A stretch of 64,000 nucleotides of DNA from Burkholderiales bacterium Ga0077544 (GCA_001464355.1 LNEU01000016.1:124001-188000); one strand, 5' to 3'; counted from the first letter of the stretch, positions 29,442 to 41,044 are shown. The notes: a model not told the origin generated them from the letters alone. Numbers and translations: made by a program.

Positions 29442-29861
29442 ATGTTGCCAGCGCCTATTTTTTCTGCAAATGTTGCACTACGCACCGAGTGCCCGCCCGG
29501 CACTTGCGTCTGCGATAGAGAAAGTTTGCTGAATGATCCGGCTGGCGATGTGCGCATCCTGCAGTTGACCAAGATGGAAGAGAAGAAGCTGATCTTGCGC
29601 ATAGAAAGTATTACTTCCTATGCCGACTTGCAGCACATGATCGAACGCATGTACGCGCAACTGGGGATCAGCTTGCAAATCGCACCGGGCTTGAATGAAG
29701 TGCGCACCGTACGCGGCTTAAATATCGAATTGCTGGAGCGACCCGGCTTATGCAAGAAAATCCGGCAAACGATACCGGCGGCGATACGTAAGTGCCTGGA
29801 TAGAAATCCGGAAATCGTCTACGCGATTCTGGATGCGCACGATCTGTTTGGTCGCGATTAA
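29442..29861 (+). CDS. Conserved hypothetical protein
   Basis: A 139-residue soluble protein that I do not recognise. The N-terminal part has a cysteine cluster (CPPGTCVC, residues 17-24). The rest looks like an alpha/beta domain (LTKMEEKKLILRIESI, then IERMYAQLGISLQIAPGL). The cysteines might bind a metal, but this is a guess. Codon use matches neighbouring genes. It lies 77 bases after yjdM in the same direction and is closed by a strong terminator. Confidence 0.7.
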   Translation: MLPAPIFSANVALRTECPPGTCVCDRESLLNDPAGDVRILQLTKMEEKKLILRIESITSYADLQHMIERMYAQLGISLQIAPGLNEVRTVRGLNIELLERPGLCKKIRQTIPAAIRKCLDRNPEIVYAILDAHDLFGRD

Positions 29862-29888
29862 AGATCGTGTATCACAAAAAACAGCCAT

Positions 29889-29918
29889 AAAAAATGCCCC
29901 GAATCCGGGGCATTTTTT
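29889..29918. terminator. Bidirectional intrinsic terminator
   Basis: AAAAAATGCCCC, loop GAATCC, GGGGCATTTTTT. It lies between the hypothetical gene ending at 29861 and convergent gapA ending at 29936 and can stop transcription from both sides. Confidence 0.92.
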
Positions 29919-29935
29919 ATTCAAAGCTTTGCAGT

Positions 29936-30946
29936 TTATTTTGCAGTCATCAACGCCACTGTTGTATCCAACATGCGGTTCGAGAAACCCCATTCATTGT
30001 CGTACCACGACGAGACTTTCACCAAACGACCAGACACTTTAGTCAAGGTCGAATCGAAGTTGCTAGATGCAGGATTGTGGTTGAAATCGACCGATACCAA
30101 AGGTTCGGTTTGGTAAGTCAAAATACCTTTCATCGCGCCTTCTGAAGCTTCTTTCATGATGGCGTTGATTTCTTCTACCGTGGTATCGCGCTCAGCGATG
30201 AAGGACAGATCGACGATCGATACATTGATCGTTGGAACGCGGATCGCGTAACCGTCAAGCTTGCCGTTCAATTCTGGCAAGACCAAACCGACCGCTACTG
30301 CAGCGCCGGTTTTGGTTGGGATCATCGATTGCGTAGCCGAACGTGCACGGCGCAAATCTTCGTGCATCACGTCTGTCAGTACTTGATCGTTGGTGTAAGC
30401 GTGAACCGTCGTCATCAGACCATTCACCAGACCGATTTTGTCGTTCAATGGTTTGACCAATGGTGCGAGGCAGTTGGTGGTGCACGATGCGTTTGAAATA
30501 ACGGTATCAGTTGATTTCAATACGCCGTGATTCACGCCGAAGACGATGGTTGCGTCTACATCTTTGCCACCTGGTGCCGAGATGATGACTTTCTTGGCGC
30601 CGCCCTTAATATGTGCCGATGCTTTTTCTTTTGTCGTGAAAAAGCCTGTGCATTCGAGCACGACATCAACGTTCAACTCGCCCCAGCCGATTTGCGCCGG
30701 ATCGCGTTGTGCGAATACGCGGATCTTGTCGCCGTTGACGATCATGTAATCGCCATCGACTTCTACTGTGCCTGGGAACTTGCCATGTGTCGTGTCGTAA
30801 CGGGTCAAATGGGCATTCGATTGAGCGTTGCCCAGATCGTTGATCGCAACGATTTGAATGTCATTTTTTTTACCGCCTTCGTAATGCGCGCGAAGGATAT
30901 TGCGGCCGATGCGGCCGTAGCCGTTAATTGCGACACGAATGGTCAT
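29936..30946 (-). CDS. gapA: Glyceraldehyde-3-phosphate dehydrogenase
   Basis: NAD-dependent oxidation of glyceraldehyde-3-phosphate in glycolysis, reversible in gluconeogenesis. The 336-residue protein has the Rossmann motif INGYGRIGR at 8-16, the catalytic cysteine in [12 protein letters not shown] near 157, HAYTNDQ near 183 and [12 protein letters not shown] near 315. It is the last gene of the tkt-GNAT-gapA run, 37 bases after the GNAT gene. Pairing of transketolase with gapA is common in betaproteobacteria and links the pentose phosphate and triose steps. Confidence 0.96.
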   Translation of the reverse strand: MTIRVAINGYGRIGRNILRAHYEGGKKNDIQIVAINDLGNAQSNAHLTRYDTTHGKFPGTVEVDGDYMIVNGDKIRVFAQRDPAQIGWGELNVDVVLECTGFFTTKEKASAHIKGGAKKVIISAPGGKDVDATIVFGVNHGVLKSTDTVISNASCTTNCLAPLVKPLNDKIGLVNGLMTTVHAYTNDQVLTDVMHEDLRRARSATQSMIPTKTGAAVAVGLVLPELNGKLDGYAIRVPTINVSIVDLSFIAERDTTVEEINAIMKEASEGAMKGILTYQTEPLVSVDFNHNPASSNFDSTLTKVSGRLVKVSSWYDNEWGFSNRMLDTTVALMTAK

Positions 30947-30983
30947 CTTTTTCTCCAGAAAAATTCAAAACAACTATAGAAAT

Positions 30984-31526
30984 TTATTCAGCGCATGCCT
31001 GCCGCAATGCGGTCAGATCACGCCAGCCGTAACCCGTTTCCATCAGATCCAGCCCGTCCCATGTGAACGGCTGTTCGACTAAAAGTTCAGCACCCATTTG
31101 TTCGTAAAACTGACGCGCAGCCTGATTGCCGGCAATCACCCACACCAGCAAACCGGTCGCACCCTGCAATTGCAAAGTACTTGCAATCATCGACAGCAAA
31201 CGACGACCAACACCACCGCGTTGTGCAATCGGCTTCAGATAAATTGCAGTCAACTCTGCATTCAAATCAAACTTCTCAGGCATCAACAACATGCCCGCTG
31301 CAAAACCAACCAGTTCCGTACCAGCTTCCGCGACAAAAACAGCGATCGTCGGCAAGTCGGCATTCAGCACTTGCAACCACATCTCTGTGCTTTCTTCTGC
31401 ACGCATACCATCGAGATAAGCATCCGGCATGACGCCGCGATAGGTTGTGCGCCAGCTATCGACGCGCAAGGCGGCGATTGCTGCTGCATCATTCGCAGTC
31501 GCGCGGCGGAAAGTGATTTCGGTCAC
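30984..31526 (-). CDS. GNAT family N-acetyltransferase
   Basis: A 180-residue acetyltransferase. The acetyl-CoA binding motif A is [19 protein letters not shown] (about 95-113), followed by the [15 protein letters not shown] region near 132. Substrate unknown. Its start overlaps the tkt stop by two bases (ATGA), so it is translationally coupled to tkt, and gapA follows. An acetyltransferase inserted between two carbon-metabolism genes may modify metabolic proteins or a small molecule; neither can be decided from sequence. Confidence 0.85.
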   Translation of the reverse strand: MTEITFRRATANDAAAIAALRVDSWRTTYRGVMPDAYLDGMRAEESTEMWLQVLNADLPTIAVFVAEAGTELVGFAAGMLLMPEKFDLNAELTAIYLKPIAQRGGVGRRLLSMIASTLQLQGATGLLVWVIAGNQAARQFYEQMGAELLVEQPFTWDGLDLMETGYGWRDLTALRQACAE

Positions 31527-33517
31527 GCCAGTGTTTTCTTCACAGCGGCAACGACGTTTTCGACGGTGAAGCCGAAGTGTTTGAACAACACGCCAGCTGG
31601 TGCCGATTCGCCAAAGGTATCGATACCAATCACGCCGCCTTCGAGACCAACGTACTTGTACCAGAAGGAGGTAACACCCGCTTCAATCGCCACGCGTGGC
31701 ACGCCTTTGGTCAACACGCTGGCTTTGTATGCATCGTCTTGACGATCAAATACGTCAGTCGATGGCATCGACACGATGCGTACTGCGACGCCATGCTTTT
31801 CCAATTCGTCTGCGGATTTGACTGCGAGCTCGATTTCCGAACCGGTCGCGATCAGGATCGCTTGTGCATTGGCGACGTCACGCAGTACATAGCCGCCGCG
31901 TTTGATATTCGCAATTTGTTCTGCTGTACGTTCCTGGAACGGCAAGTTCTGACGCGAGAAAATCAAAGTCGATGGGCCGTTATGACGTTTGACAGCTTGT
32001 TCCCACGCGACTGCCGATTCAACGGTATCGCATGGACGCCAGTTATCCAGATTAGGGATCAGACGCAAGCTCGAAACGTGCTCAACAGATTGATGAGTTG
32101 GACCATCTTCGCCGAGGCCGATAGAATCGTGCGTGAAGACGAACAGCGAGCGCAGCTTCATCAATGCAGCCATACGCAATGCGTTGCGGCTGTAATCGGA
32201 GAAGGTCAGGAAGGTCGCGCCGAATGGAATGTAACCGCCATGCAAGGCGATACCGTTCATGATCGCGCTCATGCCGAATTCGCGCACACCATAGTTGATA
32301 TGATTGCCGGCGTGGTCGCCGCGCACTGCAACGCATTCTTTCCAGTTGGTCAGATTCGAACCAGTCAAATCAGCCGAGCCACCGAGGAATTCTGGCAAGC
32401 CTGGTGCGTACGCTTGAATCGCGTTTTGGCTGGCTTTGCGGGTGGCAATGGTTTCTTTTTTCTCGACGCAAGTTGCGATGTAATCGCTGACCACTTTATC
32501 GAAATCACCAGGCAATTCACCACTCATGCGGCGTGTCAGTTCTGACGCTTCTTTAGGGAATTTTGCGGCGTAGGCACTCAACAAAGCATCCCACTCGCCT
32601 TGCGATTTGCTGCCTTTGAGTTTTGCATCCCATGCGGTGTAAACATCGGCAGGAATATCAAACGGCGCGCTGGTCCAGCCCATCGCTTCGCGTGATGCTG
32701 CGATTTCCTTGTCGCCCAAAGCTGCGCCGTGCACATTGTGCGTGCCCGCCATGTTCGGCGAACCTTTACCAATGACTGTACGGCAGCAGATCAATGTTGG
32801 TTTGTCGGACAACTTGGCTTGCGTGATCGCTGCGTCGACTGCGCTGACGTCATGGCCATCCACCGCGCGAATAACATTCCAGCCATAGGCTTCAAAACGC
32901 TTAGGCGTATCGTCGGTGAACCAGCCTTCGACGTGACCATCGATAGAGATGCCGTTGTCGTCATACAGCGCGATCAGTTTCGACAGCTTGAGTGTGCCAG
33001 CCAGCGAACATGCTTCATGCGAAATGCCTTCCATCAGGCAACCGTCGCCAAGGAACACATAGGTGTGGTGATCGACGACGTTGAAATCCGGCTTGTTAAA
33101 TTCCGCCGCCAACAATTTCTCAGCCAGCGCCATGCCGACTGCATTGGTGATGCCCTGGCCCAAGGGACCGGTGGTGGTTTCGATACCCGGTGTCACATCC
33201 ACTTCCGGGTGGCCTGGGGTTTTCGAATGCATCTGGCGGAAGTTACGCAACTCATCCATCGACAGGTCGTAACCGGTCAGATGCAACAAGGCGTAATGCA
33301 GCATCGAGCCATGTCCGTTCGACAAGACAAAACGATCGCGGTTGATCCATTTAGGATTAGCCGGATTGTGCGAATAGTGATTCGACCACAAAGCGACGGC
33401 GATTTCCGCCATCCCCATCGGCATGCCGGGGTGACCGGAATTGGCCTTTTGTACTGCGTCCATTGCCAGCGCACGGATTGCGTTGGCCATTTGAGTAGTC
33501 GGGAGCGTGGAAGTCAT
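31523..33517 (-). CDS. tkt: Transketolase
   Basis: Thiamine-diphosphate enzyme of the pentose phosphate pathway that moves two-carbon units between sugar phosphates. The 664-residue protein has [18 protein letters not shown] near 28, the TPP motif [13 protein letters not shown] near 154, and [18 protein letters not shown] in the pyrimidine domain. The ATG at 33517 gives the usual start [20 protein letters not shown]; the longer upstream frame is not transketolase-like. It leads the operon with the GNAT gene and gapA. Confidence 0.96.
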   Translation of the reverse strand: MTSTLPTTQMANAIRALAMDAVQKANSGHPGMPMGMAEIAVALWSNHYSHNPANPKWINRDRFVLSNGHGSMLHYALLHLTGYDLSMDELRNFRQMHSKTPGHPEVDVTPGIETTTGPLGQGITNAVGMALAEKLLAAEFNKPDFNVVDHHTYVFLGDGCLMEGISHEACSLAGTLKLSKLIALYDDNGISIDGHVEGWFTDDTPKRFEAYGWNVIRAVDGHDVSAVDAAITQAKLSDKPTLICCRTVIGKGSPNMAGTHNVHGAALGDKEIAASREAMGWTSAPFDIPADVYTAWDAKLKGSKSQGEWDALLSAYAAKFPKEASELTRRMSGELPGDFDKVVSDYIATCVEKKETIATRKASQNAIQAYAPGLPEFLGGSADLTGSNLTNWKECVAVRGDHAGNHINYGVREFGMSAIMNGIALHGGYIPFGATFLTFSDYSRNALRMAALMKLRSLFVFTHDSIGLGEDGPTHQSVEHVSSLRLIPNLDNWRPCDTVESAVAWEQAVKRHNGPSTLIFSRQNLPFQERTAEQIANIKRGGYVLRDVANAQAILIATGSEIELAVKSADELEKHGVAVRIVSMPSTDVFDRQDDAYKASVLTKGVPRVAIEAGVTSFWYKYVGLEGGVIGIDTFGESAPAGVLFKHFGFTVENVVAAVKKTLA

Positions 33518-33756
33518 GTGATTTAGAGTGATGGCGAGTCGAATGAAGAATAGAATAAATGCAGAATAAAATGCGGCACTAAAGCAAGCTTGCATGCAGC
33601 AAAAAGCACTTTGCTGCGAAGCCGCATATTTTACCAGAGTGACGCGGCCAAGGCTAAAATCGAGTACTGGAAATTCCTTTTAATTAAGACAAACCAAGAC
33701 AAGCAAGGTCACGATCGGCGGAAATTTCATGCCGAATCGACAACAACGGAATACAA

Positions 33757-34482
33757 ATGCCTCGTTTTTATTGCCCACAAGCGCTTGCGCTCGGCACCAT
33801 CATCACCCTGCCCGACCACGTCGCCCATCACATTCAGGTCATACGCCTGAACACTGGTGATCACATCACACTATTTAATGGTGAAGGCGGCGAATACACC
33901 GCGACCATCAGCACGATAGAAAAAAAACGCGTCACCGCCGAAGTCAAACTGTTCGAGCCACGCGAAGTTGAACTACCCTATGCGATAACGCTGGCGCAAG
34001 CGTTGCCGGAAGCATCCAAGATGGACTGGATCATTGAAAAGGCAGTTGAGTTAGGGGTGCACGCAATCCAGCCGCTCGCTTCGCAGCGCTGTGTAGTGCG
34101 ACTTTCCGCCGAACGCGCCGCAAAAAAACTGCAGCACTGGCAAGGCATCGTCGTCGCAGCATCGGAGCAAAGCGGTCGTAATCGTTTAACGACGTTAGCT
34201 GAACCGGTCGATTTCAATCAATGGACACATCAGCAGGACCTGCACGTACGCATCATGCTCAGCCCGCGCGCCGAGCAATCGCTGTCCGACTGGGCGCGCC
34301 ACCATCCACCGCAATCGGTGGCGCTGATGATAGGACCGGAGGGCGGGTTCACAGACAAGGAAGAGAATCTGGCGATTGCACAGGGAGCATTGATGCTGTC
34401 TATGGGGCCGCGTGTGTTAAGGACGGAAACGGCAGGAGTCGCTGCGGTGGCTGCGTTGAATGCGGTGTGGGGCGCGATGTAA
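33757..34482 (+). CDS. rsmE: 16S rRNA m3U1498 methyltransferase
   Basis: SAM-dependent methylation of U1498 in 16S rRNA. The 241-residue protein has the N-terminal PUA-like domain (MPRFYCPQALALGTIITLPD). The C-terminal SPOUT fold carries the knot motif MIGPEGGFTDKE near 191 and LSMGPRVLRTETAG near 216. It is divergent from tkt. Confidence 0.94.
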   Translation: MPRFYCPQALALGTIITLPDHVAHHIQVIRLNTGDHITLFNGEGGEYTATISTIEKKRVTAEVKLFEPREVELPYAITLAQALPEASKMDWIIEKAVELGVHAIQPLASQRCVVRLSAERAAKKLQHWQGIVVAASEQSGRNRLTTLAEPVDFNQWTHQQDLHVRIMLSPRAEQSLSDWARHHPPQSVALMIGPEGGFTDKEENLAIAQGALMLSMGPRVLRTETAGVAAVAALNAVWGAM

Positions 34483-34527
34483 GGGTGGCGCAAAATCTCA
34501 CTACATCCGTATAAATAAAAAATAACT

Positions 34528-35184
34528 ATGTCTATTACTATTTTTCCACATATGGTTAGCCGCAAAAGTTTAGTCGGAGATTTTTCTTCCGACGACTACA
34601 TGGCAATTAAATTATTTAAAGAACGTAGCAAGGAACTCTTTCAAACCAAAAGGAAGTACCCCAACTGGCCAATTAGTAAAACTAGCCGTGTCCATGACTC
34701 ACTTGTATTTCACGGAAATACTCCAGACATTGATACAGTAAAACTCCTCGCTTTAAATTTTCGCTTCTTTTATGCGACAAAAGAGCTCACTCATTTTGAA
34801 ACAATAATAAATTCTATTAGAAGACATGCGATTGACGACTGGGCTAAAGGTTATTTAGATCACGTCAAGTCTTCTTATAAAAAAGACATGAGAAGCACTG
34901 ATGTATCAGGCAATATGGGCCGCCCAACCACCAATCGTGAAATTATTGATTATTGGTTTAATTCTAAGTTTTTTCATTCTGATGTGAGCAAAAATTCAAT
35001 TTTGCAAGCACTTCATAACGAGATTGGCGAGCACACCTCTCTATTTCAATTAAATCTAGCAATTGCCAAATGTTCAAGTCATATTGCCAGTCTATATGTG
35101 GCACTAAATCAATTAGAAGAAGCCCATCCTTACATCTACACACCAAACCATAATTTTGGCTACAAAACGCAATCAGCCGTTTAA
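34528..35184 (+). CDS. Low-GC orphan hypothetical protein
   Basis: A 218-residue soluble, mostly alpha-helical protein that I do not recognise. The gene is clearly AT-richer than its neighbours and uses A/T-ending codons throughout, which suggests recent transfer. Visible landmarks are HDSLVFHGN near 56, DDWAKGYLDHV near 97 and a central NREIIDYWFNSKFFHSD. No Shine-Dalgarno sequence precedes ATG 34528. It sits alone between housekeeping genes rsmE and ribF with no repeats, integrase or transposase beside it. A defence or toxin role is possible but unsupported. Confidence 0.65.
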   Translation: MSITIFPHMVSRKSLVGDFSSDDYMAIKLFKERSKELFQTKRKYPNWPISKTSRVHDSLVFHGNTPDIDTVKLLALNFRFFYATKELTHFETIINSIRRHAIDDWAKGYLDHVKSSYKKDMRSTDVSGNMGRPTTNREIIDYWFNSKFFHSDVSKNSILQALHNEIGEHTSLFQLNLAIAKCSSHIASLYVALNQLEEAHPYIYTPNHNFGYKTQSAV

Positions 35185-35283
35185 GCTAAGCTTTATCTCG
35201 CGCGAGTTACCAAAGAAACCAGTCGAAAGCATTTATAATTCAAGGTTTTGCGACGGCTTTACCCGTCAACTCCAGTCTATTCA

Positions 35284-36261
35284 ATGAAGGTATTTCGCGG
35301 ACTTCCCAATGCTGCTTCCCGTGCGCCGTGCGCGCTGGCGATCGGCAACTTCGACGGTGTGCATAGGGGCCATCAGGCCCTGCTGGCGCGCCTGCGCGAA
35401 GTCGCGTCAAAAATAGGCATTGAATCCGCAGTCATGACTTTCGAGCCGCACCCCCGCGAATTTTTTGCTGCACGTGCTGGCGACCCATCAAAGGCACCGA
35501 CGCGTATAGCCAGTTTGCGCGACAAGTTGCAGTCGCTGGCCAAGGCTGGCGTGGATCGCGTGATCGTCGAACACTTCAACGAACACTTTGCATCCTTGTC
35601 TCCGCAGGAATTTGTCGAAAAAATTCTGGTGCAAGGTTTGCATGTCAAATGGTTGATCGTCGGCGAAGACTTTTGCTACGGCTCCAAACGTGCCGGCAAT
35701 GTTGCCACGCTGATTGAAGCCGGCAAGCAATATGGCTTTCACGTCGAGTCGCAAGCTACCGTAACCAGCAGCGGTACACGCATTTCTTCATCAGCAGTGC
35801 GCAGCGCTCTGGCGCAAGGCGACTTTGCACAAGCGGAAGTGTTGCTCGGCCATCCATATGCGATGTCCGGTCATGTGATCCACGGTAAAAAGCTGGGACG
35901 TACCATCGGCTTCCCGACCTTGAATCTGCGCGTAGCCCACAAACATCCTGCGCTGTCCGGTATTTATATAGTGCAGGTGCGCGGCTTGGCAGATCAAGCG
36001 TTGCCTGGCGTAGCCAGCATAGGCGTGCGCCCAACGGTGGACGATAGCGGCCGCGTTCTGCTGGAAACGCATTTATTCGACTATAACGAGCAATGCTACG
36101 GCCGATTGATCAGTGTTGAATTCCTGAAAAAATTGCGCGACGAAGAAAAGTACATCGACTTGCCGACACTGACTGACGCGATCGAACGCGATGCAGTGCA
36201 GGCTCGAACCTACTTCAAGCAGATAGCCGACTCGGCGACCTCCGCCACAGACCGAATTTGA
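35284..36261 (+). CDS. ribF: Bifunctional riboflavin kinase/FAD synthetase
   Basis: Converts riboflavin to FMN and then FAD. The 325-residue protein has the N-terminal adenylyltransferase (ALAIGNFDGVHRGHQALL near 18; SSSAVRSAL near 169). The C-terminal kinase has GRTIGFPTLNL near 201 and LETHLFDYNEQCYG near 260. A TATAAT lies at 35234-35239, 45 bases before the start. It begins the ribF-ileS-lspA-coaBC run; the ribF-ileS-lspA order is conserved in proteobacteria. Confidence 0.95.
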   Translation: MKVFRGLPNAASRAPCALAIGNFDGVHRGHQALLARLREVASKIGIESAVMTFEPHPREFFAARAGDPSKAPTRIASLRDKLQSLAKAGVDRVIVEHFNEHFASLSPQEFVEKILVQGLHVKWLIVGEDFCYGSKRAGNVATLIEAGKQYGFHVESQATVTSSGTRISSSAVRSALAQGDFAQAEVLLGHPYAMSGHVIHGKKLGRTIGFPTLNLRVAHKHPALSGIYIVQVRGLADQALPGVASIGVRPTVDDSGRVLLETHLFDYNEQCYGRLISVEFLKKLRDEEKYIDLPTLTDAIERDAVQARTYFKQIADSATSATDRI

Positions 36262-36325
36262 CGATCGAACGCACTCTTTCAATACCGTTCGTTTGATCCC
36301 ACTGAATACTTTATAAAAGCAAACC

Positions 36326-39217
36326 ATGTCCGACAACACAAACAAGCCCGAAAACAAAACCGGCAAGCCGAACAAGCCAGATGCCAAACCAGCCAGCAAA
36401 TATCCGGTCAACATGACCGATACACCTTTCCCTATGCGCGGCGATCTCGCCAAGCGCGAGCCGCAATGGGTCAAGCAATGGCAGGATAAAAAGATTTACG
36501 AAAAAATCCGCGAGGCAGCAAAAGGTCGTCCTAAGTTCATCTTGCACGACGGCCCACCGTATGCGAATGGCGATATTCATTTGGGTCACGCGGTCAACAA
36601 GATCCTGAAAGACATCGTCGTCAAATCACAAACATTGGCCGGCTTCGATGCGCCGTACGTTCCGGGTTGGGATTGTCACGGCATGCCGATCGAAATCCAG
36701 ATCGAAAAACTCTATGGCAAAAACCTGCCGACCGCTGACGTCTTGACCAAGGCACGCGCTTACGCGACCGAACAAGTCGAGCGCCAGAAAAAAGATTTCA
36801 TCCGACTCGGCGTTTTGGGCGAATGGGACAATCCTTACCTGACCATGGCTTATGGCAATGAAGCCGACGAGTTGCGTGCACTCGGCACCTTGCTGGAAAA
36901 AGGTTATGTCTATCGCGGCTTGAAGCCAGTCAACTGGTGCTTCGATTGCGGCTCTGCATTGGCAGAAGCGGAAGTGGAATATCAGGACAAGCGCGATCCG
37001 GCGATCGATGTCGGCTTCCCGTTTGCGGAACCAACCAAAGTTGCTGCAGCATTTGGCTTGCCTGCACTGCCAACTGAAAATGGTTTTGTCGTGATCTGGA
37101 CCACGACGCCGTGGACCATTCCATCGAACCAGGCCTTGAACGTACATCCGGAATTGCAGTACGTATTGGTAGAAACATCGCGCGATGAAAAACCATTGTT
37201 GCTGATCCTTGCAGCCGATCTGGTCGAGGCTTGTCTGGCACGCTACAAACTCGAAGGTAAGGTCATTGCGACCTGCGCCGGCGCAGCGCTCGAAGGCACA
37301 CGCTTCAAGCATCCATTGGCATCGCAAGACGCCGGCTACGATCGTACCTCGCCGGTTTATCTGGCCGACTATGTCGCAGCCGATAGCGGTACCGGCATCG
37401 TCCACTCTGCTCCTGCCTACGGCATCGAAGATTTTATTTCATGCAAAGCGCACGGCTTGAAAGATGACGAGATCATCACGCCTGTCATGGGCGACGGCAA
37501 GTTCGCATCGACGCTGCCCTTGTTTGGCGGCCTGACAATTTGGGAAGCATCGAAACCAATCTGCAGTGCATTGACTGCGGCCGGCGCATTGTTCGAACTG
37601 AAAATGTCCGATCACAGTTATATGCATTGCTGGCGTCATAAAACGCCGATCATCTATCGTGCGACTTCGCAATGGTTTGCCGGCATGGATGTGACGCCGA
37701 AAGACGGCGGCCCAACCTTGCGCGAAACCGCATTGAAAGGCATTGCCGAAACCAAGTTTTTCCCAGACTGGGGTCAAGCACGCCTGCACGGCATGATCGC
37801 GAATCGTCCTGACTGGACGCTGTCGCGTCAACGTCAATGGGGCGTACCTATGGCGTTCATCGTGCACAAGGAAACCGGCGCACTGCATCCGCGTACACCA
37901 GAATTGCTGGAACAAATTGCCAAGCTGATCGAGAAAAGCGGCATCGATGCGTGGCTGACACTGGATCTGAAAGATCTACTCGGCGACGAAGCCGCGATGT
38001 ACCAAAAGAATAAAGACACGCTGGATGTCTGGTTTGATTCGGGCACTACGCATCAAACAGTTCTGCGCGGTTCACACAAGGAACAACTGGCCTTCCCTGC
38101 GGACTTGTATCTGGAAGGCTCGGATCAACATCGCGGCTGGTTCCATTCCTCATTGCTGACTTCGTCGATGTTGAACCGCCGTCCGCCATACAAGGCTTTG
38201 TTGACGCACGGCTTCACCGTCGATGGCGAAGGCAAGAAGATGTCGAAGTCGCTAGGCAATACGCTGGCACCTCAAAAGATTTCCGACACCTTGGGTGCAG
38301 ACATTTTGCGTCTGTGGATTGCATCGACCGATTACACCGGCGAGCTGTCTATCTCGGATGAAATCCTGAAACGCGTGACGGAAAGCTATAGACGCATCCG
38401 CAACACACTGCGCTTCCTGATGTCGAACACCACCGACTTCAACGCGGCTACCGATCTGGTACCGGTTGCCGATATGCTGGAAATCGATCGCTATGCAATC
38501 GCGCAAATGAATGCGCTGCAGGCGGAAATCGTTGCGCATTACAACGTCTATGAATTCCACCCGATCACATCCAAATTGCAGATGTATTGTTCGGAAGATC
38601 TGGGCGGTTTCTATCTCGACATCCTGAAAGATCGCCTGTACACCAGCGGCGTCACTTCGCATGGGCGTCGTTCAGCGCAAAGCGCGATCTGGTATTTGAC
38701 GCAATCATTGTTGCGCTTGATGGCACCTGTGTTGTCATTCACCGCAGAAGAAGCGTGGGTGATTTTCGCCGGCGACAAAGCGGGCGATACGATCTTTACG
38801 CAAACGCATTATGAATTGCCTAAGGTTGCGGACGGTGAAGCACTGTTGGCTAAGTACACGGTATTGCGCGATGTACGTAACAACGTCACCAAGCAACTGG
38901 AAGAAGTCCGCGTCGCCGGCGGCATCGGTTCATCGCTACAGGCTGAGGTCGCATTGAACGCCAGTGGCGACAAGTTTGCCGCGCTGGAAAGCCTGGAAGA
39001 CGATTTGAAATTCGTACTGATCACTTCGCATGCCACCGTAACAGAAGTAGCAAGTCCAGAAGCTGAATCTGTCGTCGTCACACCATCAAGCTATCAAAAA
39101 TGCGAGCGCTGCTGGCACTATCGCGCCGACGTAGGGTCACATGCTGAGCACGAAGGCCTGTGCGGACGTTGCGTAGCCAACCTGTTCGGCAAAGGCGAAG
39201 CACGCCGCTTTGCATAA
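36326..39217 (+). CDS. ileS: Isoleucyl-tRNA synthetase
   Basis: Charges tRNA-Ile with isoleucine. The 963-residue class I enzyme has the HIGH motif in [16 protein letters not shown] near 75, the editing domain with [13 protein letters not shown] near 258, and KMSKS in [10 protein letters not shown] near 637. The C-terminal zinc finger has CERCW and CGRC near 925-948. A short Lys/Asn/Pro-rich N-terminal extension (about 30 residues) precedes the usual start. lspA starts 28 bases after its stop. Confidence 0.97.
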   Translation: MSDNTNKPENKTGKPNKPDAKPASKYPVNMTDTPFPMRGDLAKREPQWVKQWQDKKIYEKIREAAKGRPKFILHDGPPYANGDIHLGHAVNKILKDIVVKSQTLAGFDAPYVPGWDCHGMPIEIQIEKLYGKNLPTADVLTKARAYATEQVERQKKDFIRLGVLGEWDNPYLTMAYGNEADELRALGTLLEKGYVYRGLKPVNWCFDCGSALAEAEVEYQDKRDPAIDVGFPFAEPTKVAAAFGLPALPTENGFVVIWTTTPWTIPSNQALNVHPELQYVLVETSRDEKPLLLILAADLVEACLARYKLEGKVIATCAGAALEGTRFKHPLASQDAGYDRTSPVYLADYVAADSGTGIVHSAPAYGIEDFISCKAHGLKDDEIITPVMGDGKFASTLPLFGGLTIWEASKPICSALTAAGALFELKMSDHSYMHCWRHKTPIIYRATSQWFAGMDVTPKDGGPTLRETALKGIAETKFFPDWGQARLHGMIANRPDWTLSRQRQWGVPMAFIVHKETGALHPRTPELLEQIAKLIEKSGIDAWLTLDLKDLLGDEAAMYQKNKDTLDVWFDSGTTHQTVLRGSHKEQLAFPADLYLEGSDQHRGWFHSSLLTSSMLNRRPPYKALLTHGFTVDGEGKKMSKSLGNTLAPQKISDTLGADILRLWIASTDYTGELSISDEILKRVTESYRRIRNTLRFLMSNTTDFNAATDLVPVADMLEIDRYAIAQMNALQAEIVAHYNVYEFHPITSKLQMYCSEDLGGFYLDILKDRLYTSGVTSHGRRSAQSAIWYLTQSLLRLMAPVLSFTAEEAWVIFAGDKAGDTIFTQTHYELPKVADGEALLAKYTVLRDVRNNVTKQLEEVRVAGGIGSSLQAEVALNASGDKFAALESLEDDLKFVLITSHATVTEVASPEAESVVVTPSSYQKCERCWHYRADVGSHAEHEGLCGRCVANLFGKGEARRFA

Positions 39218-39245
39218 CGTAGATCAAAACCTAGTGAAAGAACTG

Positions 39246-39749
39246 ATGACGACACATTCCTCACCGCTTACTGGCATCACACGCTGGCTCGGCATCGCTT
39301 TGATACTGGTGATACTTGACCAGATCACCAAGATTGCAGTTACCAGCACTTTTACCTATGGTGAATCGATGCCGGTCACGCCATTTTTCAATCTGGTGCT
39401 GGTGTATAACAAGGGAGCTGCCTTTAGTTTCCTCGCCTCGGAATCTGGCTGGCAGCGTCATTTCTTCACCATCGTTGGCCTAGGTACATCTGCCTTCATC
39501 ATTTATTTGTTGAAGAAAAATCCCGGCCAGCGTTTATTGAGCTGGGCATTGACGTTGATACTCGGCGGCGCCATTGGCAATGTGATTGACCGCGTTTTAT
39601 ACGGCCACGTCATCGATTTTCTGGATGTGTATATCGGCAGCTGGCACTGGCCTGCATTCAATATTGCCGACAGCGCGATTTGCATAGGCGCTGTGCTGTT
39701 TGTATATGACGAATTACGGCGCGGCAAAAAACCTGCTTCCAGCACGTGA
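39246..39749 (+). CDS. lspA: Lipoprotein signal peptidase
   Basis: Inner-membrane aspartic protease (signal peptidase II) that cleaves prolipoproteins after lipidation. The 167 residues span four membrane helices. The family motifs are [11 protein letters not shown] near 24, [25 protein letters not shown] (catalytic Asp) and FNIADSAI (catalytic Asp). ATG 39246 gives the usual length; a TTG that would overlap ileS is also in frame. Substrates in this window include the DUF3455 and M48-like lipoproteins. Confidence 0.94.
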   Translation: MTTHSSPLTGITRWLGIALILVILDQITKIAVTSTFTYGESMPVTPFFNLVLVYNKGAAFSFLASESGWQRHFFTIVGLGTSAFIIYLLKKNPGQRLLSWALTLILGGAIGNVIDRVLYGHVIDFLDVYIGSWHWPAFNIADSAICIGAVLFVYDELRRGKKPASST

Positions 39750-39787
39750 ACTGTTAAACTAGCCCGCGACATCTTTCAGGAGTCACC

Positions 39788-40978
39788 ATGGATCTTGCTG
39801 GTAAAAAAATCGTACTGGGATTGACTGGCGGCGTTGCCTGTTACAAGGCTGCCGAATTGACACGCGCGCTGACCAAGGCTGGCGCTGTAGTGCAAATCGT
39901 CATGACTGATGCCGCAACGCACTTCATCACACCGGTGACGATGCAAGCCTTGTCGGGCAATCCAGTGGTTACCGATCAATGGGATGCGCGTGTTTCCAAT
40001 AACATGCCGCATATCGATCTGACCCGCGATGCCGATGCCATCGTGATCGCCCCCTGTTCCGCCGATTTCATTTTCAAGCTTGCGCATGGAGCATGCGACG
40101 ATTTGCTGTCCACCTTGTGCGTGGCACGTCCCGAAACCTTGCGCTTGCTGGTTGCTCCCGCGATGAATGTCGAGATGTGGCAAAACCCGGCCACCAAACG
40201 CAACGTCGCGCAATTGCGCGCAGACCGCATTGCTGTACTCGGCCCTGATGCCGGCGAACAAGCATGTGGCGAAACCGGCATGGGTCGCATGCTGGAACCT
40301 GAACAATTACTCGAAGAAATCATCGCCAGCTTTCAGCCGAATCAATTGGTCGGCAAAAGCGTAATGATTACCGCTGGCCCGACTTTCGAACCTATCGATC
40401 CGGTACGCGGCATCACCAATCTCTCTTCCGGCAAGATGGGTTATGCAATCGCCCGCGCAGCGCGCGAAGCTGGCGCAGACGTCACGCTGATTTCCGGCCC
40501 GACTGCATTGGCCGCGCCGTATGGCGTGCATCGCATCAATGTACAAACCGCAGAGCAAATGCATGATGTCGTGATGTCGCGCGTGAGTTCGCAAGATGTA
40601 TTCATCGCCGTCGCGGCAGTCGCTGACTGGCGGGTGAAAAATGTCAGCGCACAAAAATTGAAAAAAGGTGCGGATGGCAAAGCACCTGAACTCGAGTTCG
40701 AACAAAACACCGATATCCTCGCTGCAGTCGCCGCCTTGGCAAAACATCCGTACTGCGTAGGTTTTGCAGCAGAATCTGAAAACCTGCAGGAATACGGCGA
40801 AGCCAAACGCAAGAAGAAAAACATTCCGCTATTGGTTGGCAACATCGGTCATCAAACCTTCGGCCAGGATCAGAATGAACTGGTGCTGTTTGATGAGCAG
40901 GGCCACAAGCTGCTGCCACTCGCTGACAAGCAAAAACTGGCGCGCCAGTTGATTAGCGAAATCGCCAACCGTCTCTAA
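39788..40978 (+). CDS. coaBC: Phosphopantothenoylcysteine decarboxylase/synthase
   Basis: Bifunctional coenzyme A biosynthesis enzyme. The N-terminal flavoprotein decarboxylase (about 1-190) shows GLTGGVACYKAAEL, PHIDLTRDADAIVIAPCSADF, PAMNVEMW and the GETGMGRM loop. The C-terminal CTP-dependent synthase shows ITAGPTFEPIDPVRGITNLSSGKMG. The 396-residue length fits the family. CAGGAG precedes the ATG. It is followed by dut, an order known from E. coli. Confidence 0.96.
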   Translation: MDLAGKKIVLGLTGGVACYKAAELTRALTKAGAVVQIVMTDAATHFITPVTMQALSGNPVVTDQWDARVSNNMPHIDLTRDADAIVIAPCSADFIFKLAHGACDDLLSTLCVARPETLRLLVAPAMNVEMWQNPATKRNVAQLRADRIAVLGPDAGEQACGETGMGRMLEPEQLLEEIIASFQPNQLVGKSVMITAGPTFEPIDPVRGITNLSSGKMGYAIARAAREAGADVTLISGPTALAAPYGVHRINVQTAEQMHDVVMSRVSSQDVFIAVAAVADWRVKNVSAQKLKKGADGKAPELEFEQNTDILAAVAALAKHPYCVGFAAESENLQEYGEAKRKKKNIPLLVGNIGHQTFGQDQNELVLFDEQGHKLLPLADKQKLARQLISEIANRL

Positions 40979-41044
40979 TCTAGAAATACTTAATCTGAAG
41001 CATCGCTTTGCATTGCTGTTCAAAACCTCTCGACATCCTTTTAC

